Source: an uncultured bacterium (GTDB lineage Bacteria; Pseudomonadota; Gammaproteobacteria; Burkholderiales; Burkholderiaceae_C). Taken from it: a stretch of DNA of 64,000 nucleotides. The stretch covers positions 31,472-95,471 of the forward strand of contig CAIYQZ010000038.1 in NCBI GenBank assembly GCA_903928495.1, read 5' to 3'. Below the pieces are notes generated by a model. The model did not search any database and had not been told where the DNA came from. It worked only from the letters and a program-made list of their open reading frames with translations. Shown here in pieces: positions 47,554 through 55,649 of this stretch. Made by a program: the position numbers and the translations under genes. Within the stretch, counting starts at the first letter, position 1. Each line of letters starts with the position of its first letter.

Positions 47554-48210
47554 TCAGATGGCAGCGAGTTGCTGCTTTCTGAATTGCGTCACCAAGTCAG
47601 GGACTTCAGGTACGTCCCGAGCACAGTCGTTGATGACAGCCACGCGGTCCGACTCGCTGACCCAGACCATCGCAAGACCACGGACCCATGTCTGGAACGT
47701 CACGTCGGTGTCCGGTGCCATGAACCAATCAAAGGTTTGCTGAACGGATTGCCACGCTGGACCCAAAACCAAACCTTGCTCGTTCACGAAGAACGGGAAC
47801 TCTGCGTCTTCTGCGATGGCGGGGTCAACTGTGGCTGCCCATGTCATGCGGTGGCGAGTAACCCGAGAGCCTGCGATGCTGTTATTGATGACCTTCAATT
47901 TGCCGTGCAGTGTGTCTTTTTCAACCACAACCGACGCACCCGCCCCTATTTGGCTGATGGGCATTCCTTTTACATACTCGACGAGGGTTCTGACAAGGTA
48001 CATCACATCTGAACCTTGCTTGCCACCTTCTGCATGGGGCGCAGGTGGCGGCTCACCTTTGTTTCGCATGGTTGCCAGTTGACTGGTCGAGTACCCCAAA
48101 AACAGAGCAGCTTTCGCCGCTGGAACCCGAGCCATCGCCTGGGCGGCTTCGGACATACCCGCTATCTGCTCTATCAATTCAAGCCGCTCTGGGCTCAATG
48201 CATCACTCAT
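47554..48210 (-). CDS. HTH protein A of a tandem paralog pair
   Basis: A 218-residue protein. An excisionase/MerR-like DNA-binding segment lies at about 30-75 (AKAALFLGYSTSQLATMRNKGEPP). The C-terminal 85 residues resemble those of the next gene: FPFFVNEQGLVLG, then FQTWVRGLAMVWVSESDR and a final EVPDLVTQFRKQQL. ATG 48210 with GGGGAG before it is preferred. Located beside attR, it may regulate the element or its excision. The family is not recognised. Confidence 0.7.
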   Translation of the reverse strand: MSDALSPERLELIEQIAGMSEAAQAMARVPAAKAALFLGYSTSQLATMRNKGEPPPAPHAEGGKQGSDVMYLVRTLVEYVKGMPISQIGAGASVVVEKDTLHGKLKVINNSIAGSRVTRHRMTWAATVDPAIAEDAEFPFFVNEQGLVLGPAWQSVQQTFDWFMAPDTDVTFQTWVRGLAMVWVSESDRVAVINDCARDVPEVPDLVTQFRKQQLAAI

Positions 48211-48305
48211 CAAACGACTCCCCACTGCTGTTTCTGCACACCGATAGCGGAACTGTGCATCAAAAGTTCGGCTTCCAGTTGAGCCAGGCACTTGACCAAA
48301 ATTTG

Positions 48306-49103
48306 CTACAAGGTGTCAAGCGCTTGTCGTCTGGCTTCCAAAACCATGTCGCCTAAGTCGGGTGTAAAAGTTGACATCCTATGCAACCAACTCAGCCGAC
48401 TAGTCTCTGAAACCCACGGCAACGACAACCCGCGACACCAAGTAAACCATTGAATTCGGAAATCGGGGAGCGTGCATGCAGCCGGATCGCTGACTGCCAC
48501 GCACACGTCAAGGACCAAACCACTGTGGGACACAAAGAAGGGGATTTCCCTGTCCAGGAACGGAACTTCTGGCACAACTTCGCGCTTGAGAATCAGGTTT
48601 AGGACATCGAACCGACGCTCCGCTTCCGCCGCCACATTGGTCAACTGCATGCGATGCTTGGAAAGTCTGTGCTTGCAATTCAACGAGTCATCGCCTGTGA
48701 GTTCCATGGCATCAAAGGTAGCCCGAAGGTCTGCAAACAGCTCTTTGGTTCGAATCCTGAAAACAGTTTGTTGCAGCTCGTCTTGAAACTCCATCGCGAA
48801 TGATGAAAACTTGCTTGATGAACCACGTGGTCTCCCACGCTTTTTGACAACAAGCTCAGGTTGAGGCGGTGCTGGGTCGTACTCAGACAACATTGTTTTG
48901 TCCAAGTAGTTTGCCATCTCGACTATGGATACGAGGATCTTGTTGCCAACGCCCCGACTGACCTTGAACGGCAATTTACCTTCGCAACTCAGGTTGTAAA
49001 GGTGACCACGTCCGTAGCGCATGAGGGACGCAACCTGATCGATGTCAAGCATGACCAAGCCTGGGAACATCGATTGAAGCAGCCCAAGGTGCTGATACGA
49101 CAT
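48306..49103 (-). CDS. HTH protein B of a tandem paralog pair
   Basis: A 265-residue protein. The N-terminal part has an AlpA/excisionase-type helix-turn-helix (IDQVASLMRYGRGHLYNLSCEGKLPFKV, about 20-50). A basic stretch (KKRGRPRGSSSK) follows near residue 90, then a helical middle. The C-terminal part IPFFVSHSGLVLD and FTWCRGLSLPWVSETSR parallels protein A. The start is ATG 49103; the frame upstream runs on without protein-like composition. It lies about 95 bases after no obvious promoter and 14 bases or so from protein A at its 3' side, so the pair is probably one transcript. Confidence 0.7.
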   Translation of the reverse strand: MSYQHLGLLQSMFPGLVMLDIDQVASLMRYGRGHLYNLSCEGKLPFKVSRGVGNKILVSIVEMANYLDKTMLSEYDPAPPQPELVVKKRGRPRGSSSKFSSFAMEFQDELQQTVFRIRTKELFADLRATFDAMELTGDDSLNCKHRLSKHRMQLTNVAAEAERRFDVLNLILKREVVPEVPFLDREIPFFVSHSGLVLDVCVAVSDPAACTLPDFRIQWFTWCRGLSLPWVSETSRLSWLHRMSTFTPDLGDMVLEARRQALDTL

Positions 49104-49180
49104 GCTCAAAAATTTCGGACTAAGTGATGCATCGAGTGAACTTGCTGTGGCTCTGATGCCACAGGATTTCCCCGCCAAGC

Positions 49181-49200
49181 TTCCCAAACTTTCCCCAAAC
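49181..49200. repeat. putative integrase arm-type sites, right end
   Basis: TTCCCAAACT at 49181-49190 is identical to the two left-end decamers, and a degenerate copy TTCCCCAAAC follows at 49191-49200. It lies about 120 bases inside the right att repeat. Confidence 0.5.
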
Positions 49201-49215
49201 AGGCTCCCTGAAATT

Positions 49216-49265
49216 GGGTGAAAAGGGATGAAATCAGATGAAACAGGATGAAGAAGGGAGAAAGC
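49216..49265. repeat. five 10-base helically phased repeats next to attR
   Basis: GGGTGAAAAG, GGATGAAATC, AGATGAAACA, GGATGAAGAA and GGGAGAAAGC follow each other without gaps. The 10-base period puts each copy on the same face of the helix. A cooperative directionality-factor or bend site is plausible. Confidence 0.5.
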
Positions 49266-49316
49266 CGAAAAATCATGCAAGTCTTTGATTTTTCTAACTT
49301 TTCCCCCATTTCATAG

Positions 49317-49403
49317 TGGTGCGCGGGGGGGGACTCGAACCCCCACAGTGTTGCCACCGTCAGGACCTAAACCTGGTGCGTCTACCAATTTCGCCACCCG
49401 CGC
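49317..49403 (-). tRNA. tRNA-Leu (anticodon TAG), reconstituted attR
   Basis: The minus strand reads GCGCGGGTGGCGAAATTGG, then a loop with TTTAGGT, a long variable arm, GGGGGTTCGAGTCCCC and an encoded CCA. The acceptor is a perfect GCGCGGG/CCCGCGC. Its 3' half from the anticodon loop on is the right att repeat, so the element carries a replacement 3' end and the tRNA stays functional. Confidence 0.95.
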
Positions 49404-49459
49404 GGGTCATTGCCAAGGCTGCAGTTTGGCTCTAACGCCGCACCCCAGCCCCGACTTGG

Positions 49460-52400
49460 TCAACCCACGATTCTAGCCTCAGCTACCGGCTTGACCCGGA
49501 ACCATGCGGCGTACATCGCGGGCAGCGCCAGCAAGGTGAGCAGGGTCGCCACGATCAAGCCCCCCATGATGGCCACGGCCATCGGGCCCCAGAACACGCT
49601 GCGCGACAGCGGAATCATGGCCAGCACCGCTGCGGCAGCGGTCAGCACAATCGGGCGCATCCGGCGCACTGCCGCTTCCACCACGGCCTCCCAGGCAGGT
49701 ACTCCCCGCGCGCGGTCCTGCTCGATCTGGTCAATGAGGATGACCGAATTGCGCATGATCATGCCCATGAGGGCAATCACGCCCAACAGCGCCACAAAGC
49801 CGAACGGCCTGTCCAGCACGAGCAAGGCACCGGCCACCCCGGCCAGCCCCAGGGGCCCAGTCAGGAACACCAGCATGGCGCGGCTGAAGCTGTGCAACTG
49901 CAGCATGAGCAGCGTGAACGTGATGAACAGCATGATGGGCATGCCCGCCGCGATGGACGACGAGCCCTTGCTGCTTTCTTCCACCGCGCCGGCCACGTCC
50001 ACCCGATAGCCCACCAGGCCCCTGTCTTGCCACTGCTTGGCCAAACCGCGCAAGCCTGGCAACAGCTCGGCAGTGATGGTGGCGCCCTGCATGCCCTCCA
50101 CGGCGTCAGACTGCACGGTGATGGCGTAGTCGCGGTTTTCGCGCCACATCACACCGGGCTCCCAGGTGAACTGGGGTTTGGCGATTTGCAGCAGCGGAAT
50201 GCTCTTGCCGCTGGCCGTGGGCAGATACGCGTTGCCCAGGTCGCTGATGGCATCGCGCTCGTCCAGCGGCTGGCGCAGCACGATGTCGATCAGTTTGTCG
50301 CCCTCGCGGTACTGGCCAACCGTCACGCCGGTGAGGATGGTGCGAGCCGCCTGCGCAATGGACTGGCTGCTCACGCCCATGGCGCGGGCTTTGGCCTGAT
50401 CCACCTCCAGGCGCAGCACCTTGACCGACTCGTTCCAGTTGTCGTTCACCCCACGGGTGTTGGGGCTGGCGCGCATGGCGGCTTTGACCTCGTCGGCCAG
50501 TTCACGCAGCACTGCCGGGTCAGGCCCCACCACCCGGAATTGCACCGGATACGGCACGGGCGGGCCGTTGGGCAGCAGCTTGACGCGGCCGCGAATCTCG
50601 GGGAATTCTTCGGCCAGCAACGCAGGCATTTTCTTGCGCAGGCTTTCGCGCACCTTCAGGTCCTGCGGCACCACGATGAGCTGCGACACGTTGGTTTGGG
50701 GAAATGTCTGGTCCAGCGGCAAATAGAAACGCGGCACGCCCGAGCCCACCCAGGTGCTGACGGTTTTCACGCCCGGTTCGGCCAGCATGCGGGCCTCCAC
50801 CTTTTTGGCAAGCGCCTCGTTCACGGCAAAACTGCTGCCTTCGGGCAACCACAGGTCCACCAGAATTTCAGGACGGCTGGAATCGGGGAAAAACTGCTGC
50901 TGCACTTTGCCCATGCCCACCAGCCCCAGCGCAAACGTGAGCACCGTGGCACCGATGGTGAGCCAGCGGTGCTTGACGCACCAGTTCACCAGCGAGCGGA
51001 ATGAGCTGTACAGCGGGCCGTCAAACACCTCGTGTGTGTCACCCAAATGGGGCTTGATTTTCAGCAGCGTCACGCCCAGGTAGGGCACAAACACCACTGC
51101 CGCAAACCACGACACCACCAGCGCGATGACAGTCACCGCAAAAATGGCGAAGGTGTATTCGCCCACCGACGACTTGGCCATGCCAATGGGCAAAAAGCCC
51201 GCAGCGGTGATGAGTGTGCCGGTCAGCATGGGCATGGCCGTGGCGTCCCAGGTGAAGGTGGCCGCGCGGAACATGGTGTAGCCCTCTTCCAGCTTACGCA
51301 CCATCATCTCGACGGCAATGATGGCGTCGTCCACTAGCAGCCCCAGCGCAATGATGAGCGAGCCCAGCGAAATTTTGTGCAGCCCGATGCCCCAGTAGTG
51401 CATGGCCAGAAACGTGACGGCCAGCACCAGCGGAATGGTGATGCCCACCACCAGGCCGGGCCGCACATCGAGCGTGAAGCTGCGCAGACCCCGCCCATTC
51501 GGGTTGCGGTGCAGCCCCAGGCTGAGAAAGCTGACCACCAGCACGATGACCACAGCCTCGATCAGCACCTTCACAAACTCGTTCACCGAGGTGGTGACGG
51601 CACTGGGTTGGTCCTGCACCTGCTTCAGATCCATGCCGGCGGGCAGTGATTGTTCAATCTGGTCGGTCACCACCTTCAGCGCTTTGCCCAGCGCGATGAT
51701 GTCACCACCCTTGGCCATGGAAATGCCCAGGCCGATGCTCTCTTGCCCCTGGTGGCGCATCTTCACCTGCGGCGGGTCGGTGTAGGCCAGCCCAATCTGT
51801 GCAATGTCGCCCAGCTTCAGCGTGGCGCCCGTCGCGCTGCGGATGGGCATGGCGCGCAACTGCTCCACGTTGTTGAAGGCCCCGCCCACACGCACCTGAA
51901 CAATGTCCAGCGGCGACTGCACAGCCCCGGCCGACTCCAGTGCGTTCTGCTGGCCCAGTTGCGCCAGCACGGCGTTCATGTCCAGCCCCAGCACGGCCAG
52001 GCGTTTTTGCGAAATTTCGATGAACAGTTTTTCGTCCTGCGCGCCGAACAACTCAACCTTGTTGACGTCTTTCACCTTCAGCAACTGCTGTCGCACGTCG
52101 TCGGCGGCACGCTTCAGGTCGGCATAGCTGTAACCCTCACCCTGCAGGGCGTAGATGACGCCAAACACATCGCCAAATTCATCATTGAAGAACGGCCCCT
52201 GAACACCAGAGGGCAAGGTGAAACGGATGTCGCCCATTTTTTTGCGCACCATGTACCAGACCTGGGTCACGTCTGCGGCGGGTGTGCTGTCTTTCACCTG
52301 AAAAATGATCAGCGTCTCGCCCGGCTTGGAATAGCTGCGGATCTTGTCGGCGTGGGGCACCTCCTGCAGCGTTTTTTCGAGCTTGTCGGCCACCTGCTCT

Positions 52401-52615
52401 GCCATTTGCTGGGCCGTGGCACCGGGCCAATAGGCGCGAACCACCATGGCCCTGAAGGTGAACGGCGGGTCTTCGTCCTGCCCCAGCTGGAAGTAGGCGG
52501 CCACGCCCAGCAGCATGAGCACGATCATCAGGTAGCGTGTGAGCGGCGTGTGCTCCAGAGCCCAGCGCGACAGATTGAACCCCGATTTGGGATTCTGAGG
52601 GTCGTGGGCGCTCAT
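49460..52615 (-). CDS. RND efflux pump permease
   Basis: A 1051-residue inner-membrane proton/drug antiporter of the HAE/RND type, with about twelve helices and two large periplasmic loops. Helix 4 has the proton-relay aspartates in GLLVDDAIIAVEMM. The length and repeats such as VPYLGVTLL match AcrB relatives. It overlaps the adaptor stop by four bases. No outer-membrane factor gene is attached, so a shared TolC-like channel is assumed. The substrate is unknown. Confidence 0.95.
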   Translation of the reverse strand: MSAHDPQNPKSGFNLSRWALEHTPLTRYLMIVLMLLGVAAYFQLGQDEDPPFTFRAMVVRAYWPGATAQQMAEQVADKLEKTLQEVPHADKIRSYSKPGETLIIFQVKDSTPAADVTQVWYMVRKKMGDIRFTLPSGVQGPFFNDEFGDVFGVIYALQGEGYSYADLKRAADDVRQQLLKVKDVNKVELFGAQDEKLFIEISQKRLAVLGLDMNAVLAQLGQQNALESAGAVQSPLDIVQVRVGGAFNNVEQLRAMPIRSATGATLKLGDIAQIGLAYTDPPQVKMRHQGQESIGLGISMAKGGDIIALGKALKVVTDQIEQSLPAGMDLKQVQDQPSAVTTSVNEFVKVLIEAVVIVLVVSFLSLGLHRNPNGRGLRSFTLDVRPGLVVGITIPLVLAVTFLAMHYWGIGLHKISLGSLIIALGLLVDDAIIAVEMMVRKLEEGYTMFRAATFTWDATAMPMLTGTLITAAGFLPIGMAKSSVGEYTFAIFAVTVIALVVSWFAAVVFVPYLGVTLLKIKPHLGDTHEVFDGPLYSSFRSLVNWCVKHRWLTIGATVLTFALGLVGMGKVQQQFFPDSSRPEILVDLWLPEGSSFAVNEALAKKVEARMLAEPGVKTVSTWVGSGVPRFYLPLDQTFPQTNVSQLIVVPQDLKVRESLRKKMPALLAEEFPEIRGRVKLLPNGPPVPYPVQFRVVGPDPAVLRELADEVKAAMRASPNTRGVNDNWNESVKVLRLEVDQAKARAMGVSSQSIAQAARTILTGVTVGQYREGDKLIDIVLRQPLDERDAISDLGNAYLPTASGKSIPLLQIAKPQFTWEPGVMWRENRDYAITVQSDAVEGMQGATITAELLPGLRGLAKQWQDRGLVGYRVDVAGAVEESSKGSSSIAAGMPIMLFITFTLLMLQLHSFSRAMLVFLTGPLGLAGVAGALLVLDRPFGFVALLGVIALMGMIMRNSVILIDQIEQDRARGVPAWEAVVEAAVRRMRPIVLTAAAAVLAMIPLSRSVFWGPMAVAIMGGLIVATLLTLLALPAMYAAWFRVKPVAEARIVG

Positions 52616-53778
52616 GGCTTGGCCTTTTCAGCTGTAGCAGACTTTTCAATACCATCCAGCGGTACGGGCTGTTTGGGTTCATTTTTGTCGCGGTACAGCA
52701 CCACCTTTTGTCCGTCGGTCAGCACATGCACGCCGGCCACCACCACCTGCTCGCCTCCTTTGAGGCCTGAGGCAATCACGGCCTGGTTGCCGTCTGCTGT
52801 GGCCACCACCACGGCCTGGCTTTTCACGGTCTGGCTGGCGGCATCGAACAGCCACACCGCCGAGCCCTGGCCCTGCTGGCGCAAGGCGCTGGTGGGCAAC
52901 TTGATGAGGGCGGCACCTGCAGCAGCAGTCGCTGCACCGGGTTGGATTTGCACATAGGCCGTCGCCCCCAACGATGGGGCCTGGGCACCCACGGCATCCA
53001 AGCCCAGCTTGACGGCAAAGGTGCGGGTGGTGGCATCGGCACTGGCCGCCACCTCGCGCACTTTGGCGGGCTGGGTGGCGTCGCTGGCCCACAGGCGCAC
53101 GCTGGCGCCCATGCCCGGTTGGATGGCAGCAGCTTTGTCTTCGGGCACGCTCACCACCACGTCGCGCGGGCCGTCGTAGGCCAGTCGCAGCACGGGGGTT
53201 CCGGCAGCCAGCACCTGGCCGGGCTCGGCCTCCACGGCCAGCACCACGCCCGCCTTGTCAGCCACCAGGGTGGCGTAGCCCTTCTGGTTGGTTTGCACGC
53301 TGCCTTGAGCCTTGGCCTGGTCAAGCGTGGCCTTGGCTGCTTTCAACGTGGCTTCGCGGCGCTCCAGTTCGGCACCGCTGATGAAGTTCTGCGCCCGCAG
53401 TTCGGCGTAACGCTTGAAATCGGCAGCTGCCAGGTCGTACTGCGTTTGTGCCGCCTGCACCTGGGCCAGGGCGGCCTGTGCCCCCAACTGGTAGTCGGTG
53501 GCATCGAGCTGCGCCAGCACTTGCCCCGCCTTCACGCGCTGGCCCGCCTCTGCGCTGCGGGACAACAACTTGCCCGCCACCCGAAAGCCCAGGCGCGCTT
53601 CGCTGCGCGCCCTCACCTCGCCCGCGTACTCCTGACGGAACTCGGCCGCCTGCGCGCCCACCTGCATGACTTTGACCGAGCGCACAGGCTCCTGCGCAGG
53701 CTCTGGCTTGGAACACCCGACCAGCGCTGCGGTCAGGACGAGCACAGCAACAGGCAATCTGGGGGGAAAGGTGCGCAT
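52612..53778 (-). CDS. RND efflux periplasmic adaptor (MFP)
   Basis: A 388-residue membrane-fusion protein with a lipoprotein-like signal (MRTFPPRLPVAVLVLTAALVGCSK, Cys 22 as a lipobox). The barrel-sandwich lipoyl region shows FRVAGKLLSRSAEAGQRVKAGQVLAQLD, followed by an alpha-hairpin and a beta-barrel. It is first in the two-gene operon; its stop overlaps the permease start (ATGA). Confidence 0.93.
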   Translation of the reverse strand: MRTFPPRLPVAVLVLTAALVGCSKPEPAQEPVRSVKVMQVGAQAAEFRQEYAGEVRARSEARLGFRVAGKLLSRSAEAGQRVKAGQVLAQLDATDYQLGAQAALAQVQAAQTQYDLAAADFKRYAELRAQNFISGAELERREATLKAAKATLDQAKAQGSVQTNQKGYATLVADKAGVVLAVEAEPGQVLAAGTPVLRLAYDGPRDVVVSVPEDKAAAIQPGMGASVRLWASDATQPAKVREVAASADATTRTFAVKLGLDAVGAQAPSLGATAYVQIQPGAATAAAGAALIKLPTSALRQQGQGSAVWLFDAASQTVKSQAVVVATADGNQAVIASGLKGGEQVVVAGVHVLTDGQKVVLYRDKNEPKQPVPLDGIEKSATAEKAKP

Positions 53779-53809
53779 GGGGAAACTCCCTTGGAAGTGG
53801 GCTGGAGCG

Positions 53810-53841
53810 GGTCATCAAGTTAATGACCGACGGGTTATTAA
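53810..53841. promoter_or_regulatory. TetR-like operator upstream of the efflux operon
   Basis: TTAATGACC-GACG-GGTTATTAA (53820-53841) is a 22-bp inverted repeat with one mismatch. A further half GGTCAT lies at 53810-53815. The placement before the adaptor ATG suits repression by a TetR-family protein, but no regulator gene is adjacent. Confidence 0.5.
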
Positions 53842-53901
53842 AGCAATCATAAACCAAGGTCTGGCGGCGCGCCGGGCCTGACCCGTGGACAATCGCTGCC
53901 C

Positions 53902-54759
53902 ATGAAAACGGGTGTTGCACACGAAGAGAACTTTCCAGTCGCCTCCTGGCTGTGTCCACCACATCTGCGTCCGGTCATTGCAGCCATTTACTGGTTTGCC
54001 CGCACGGCCGATGACATAGCCGATGAAGGCGATGCCCCCGCCCCCCAACGCCTGGCCGATCTGGCCACCTACCGTCAGGCACTGGTCCACGCCGCACACC
54101 AGCCCGTTGGCCCACACCCCCGCTGGCCTGATGTCTTTGCGCCCCTGGCACAGCACATACAGGCGCATGGCTTGCCACTGAATTTGCTGCTCGACCTGCT
54201 CAGCGCCTTCGAGCAAGATGTGCACCGCACGGCCAGCGGCCAGTTCTATGCCCACCACGGTAAGTTGCTGGACTATTGCCGCCTGTCGGCCAACCCGGTG
54301 GGGCGGCTGTTGCTGCACCTGTACGGCATCACCGACCCCGAATTGCTGGCGCAGAGCGACGCCATTTGCACAGCGCTGCAACTCATCAACTTCTGGCAAG
54401 ACCTCAGCCGCGACCTGCCCCGCCAGCGCCACTACCTGCCCTTGGCCGAGCTGAAAGCCGCCGGTCTGACCCACGCCGATTTCGCCCCAGGTGCCACCCC
54501 TTCAGAAAACACCCAACGCGCCATGGAAGAATTGATAGCACACTTGCTATATCAGGCAAGCGACAGCATGCAAAAAGGCTCAAAATTGTGTCGCCAAGTG
54601 CCCGGCCGCGCCGGCTGGGAGCTGCGGCTGGTGGTGCAAGGCGGGTTGCGCATTGCCGACAAAGCCCGCGCCCTGCAGCACCGCACCTGGCAACACCGCC
54701 CCAAGCTGGGTGTGGCGGACGTGCCCCTGCTGCTGTGGAGGGCATGGCGCATGGCCTGA
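53902..54759 (+). CDS. hpnC: squalene/phytoene synthase-like HpnC
   Basis: A 285-residue member of the trans-isoprenyl synthase fold. The first Asp-rich motif is TADDIADE near residue 36, and a second region NFWQDLSRD lies near 165. In the HpnCDE route this protein converts presqualene diphosphate to hydroxysqualene. It is first of three adjacent genes hpnC-hpnD-hpnE. Confidence 0.9.
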   Translation: MKTGVAHEENFPVASWLCPPHLRPVIAAIYWFARTADDIADEGDAPAPQRLADLATYRQALVHAAHQPVGPHPRWPDVFAPLAQHIQAHGLPLNLLLDLLSAFEQDVHRTASGQFYAHHGKLLDYCRLSANPVGRLLLHLYGITDPELLAQSDAICTALQLINFWQDLSRDLPRQRHYLPLAELKAAGLTHADFAPGATPSENTQRAMEELIAHLLYQASDSMQKGSKLCRQVPGRAGWELRLVVQGGLRIADKARALQHRTWQHRPKLGVADVPLLLWRAWRMA

Positions 54760-54809
54760 AAAGCACACGCCACCCACGCTGACTACACTGTGCCAAACCG
54801 ACACACCGC

Positions 54810-55649
54810 ATGAGCCCGCAAGACTACGTTCAACAGAAAGCCGCCGCCTCGGGCAGCAGCTTTTATTACGCCTTCCTGTTTTTGCCCAAGCCCCGTCGCG
54901 CTGCCATCACAGCCTTTTATGCCTTCTGCCGCGAAGTGGACGACGTGGTGGACGACGTGGCCGACCCCGCCGTGGCCCAACACAAGCTGGCCTGGTGGCA
55001 ACACGAGGTGGCCCAAGCCTACGCAGGCAAGCCCACCCACCCGGCGATGCAGGCGCTGATGCCCCACACCGAGCCCTACGGCATCCGGCAAGACCAGTTG
55101 CAAGCGGTGATCGAGGGCTGCCAGATGGACTTGGGCCAAACCCGCTGCCTGGACTACCCCGGCCTGCAGCGCTACTGCCACTTGGTGGCGGGCGTGGTGG
55201 GCGAGGTGTCGGCCAGCATTTTTGGCCAGACCGACCCCGCCACCACCGCCTACGCCCACACGCTTGGCCAGGCGTTTCAGCTCACCAACATCATCCGCGA
55301 CGTGGGCGAAGACGCGCTGCGTGGCCGCATTTACCTGCCCGTGAACGAATTGCAGCGCTTCGATGTGAAGGCCCACGAAGTTTTGAAGCGCACCCACTCC
55401 GACCGCTTCGTGGCCCTCATGCGCTTTCAGGCTGAGCGAGCACACGGTCTGTATGACCAAGCCCTGGCGCTGCTGCCTGCCGCCGACCGTCGCGCCCAAA
55501 AGCCCGGTCTGATGATGGCCAGCATTTACCGCACCCTGCTGCGCGAGATCGAACACGAGCAGTTCCAGGTGCTGCACCAGCGCATCGCCCTCACCCCACT
55601 GCGCAAGCTCTGGCTGGCCTGGAAGGTGCAGGCCCTGGGCCATCTGTGA
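54810..55649 (+). CDS. hpnD: presqualene diphosphate synthase HpnD
   Basis: A 279-residue synthase that joins two farnesyl diphosphates. Motifs are SSFYYAFLFLPKPRR at the start, the first Asp-rich REVDDVVDDVAD and the second NIIRDVGEDALRGR. The length is typical. Its TGA is overlapped by the GTG start of hpnE. Confidence 0.92.
   Translation: MSPQDYVQQKAAASGSSFYYAFLFLPKPRRAAITAFYAFCREVDDVVDDVADPAVAQHKLAWWQHEVAQAYAGKPTHPAMQALMPHTEPYGIRQDQLQAVIEGCQMDLGQTRCLDYPGLQRYCHLVAGVVGEVSASIFGQTDPATTAYAHTLGQAFQLTNIIRDVGEDALRGRIYLPVNELQRFDVKAHEVLKRTHSDRFVALMRFQAERAHGLYDQALALLPAADRRAQKPGLMMASIYRTLLREIEHEQFQVLHQRIALTPLRKLWLAWKVQALGHL

Larger units (their letters stand above)
28992..49371. mobile_element. integrative mobilizable element in tRNA-Leu(TAG), about 20.4 kb
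   Basis: The element is bounded by the 55-bp direct repeats. A tyrosine integrase gene lies 200 bases inside the left end, and a P4-type helicase, type I restriction-modification, TraD-like protein, MobQ relaxase with oriT-like site, ArdC and excisionase-like HTH genes lie within. The core genes tig and the RND efflux pair lie directly outside. No type IV secretion genes are present, so transfer would need a helper conjugative element. The boundaries are seen in the sequence; the mobility class is inferred from gene content. Confidence 0.9.
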
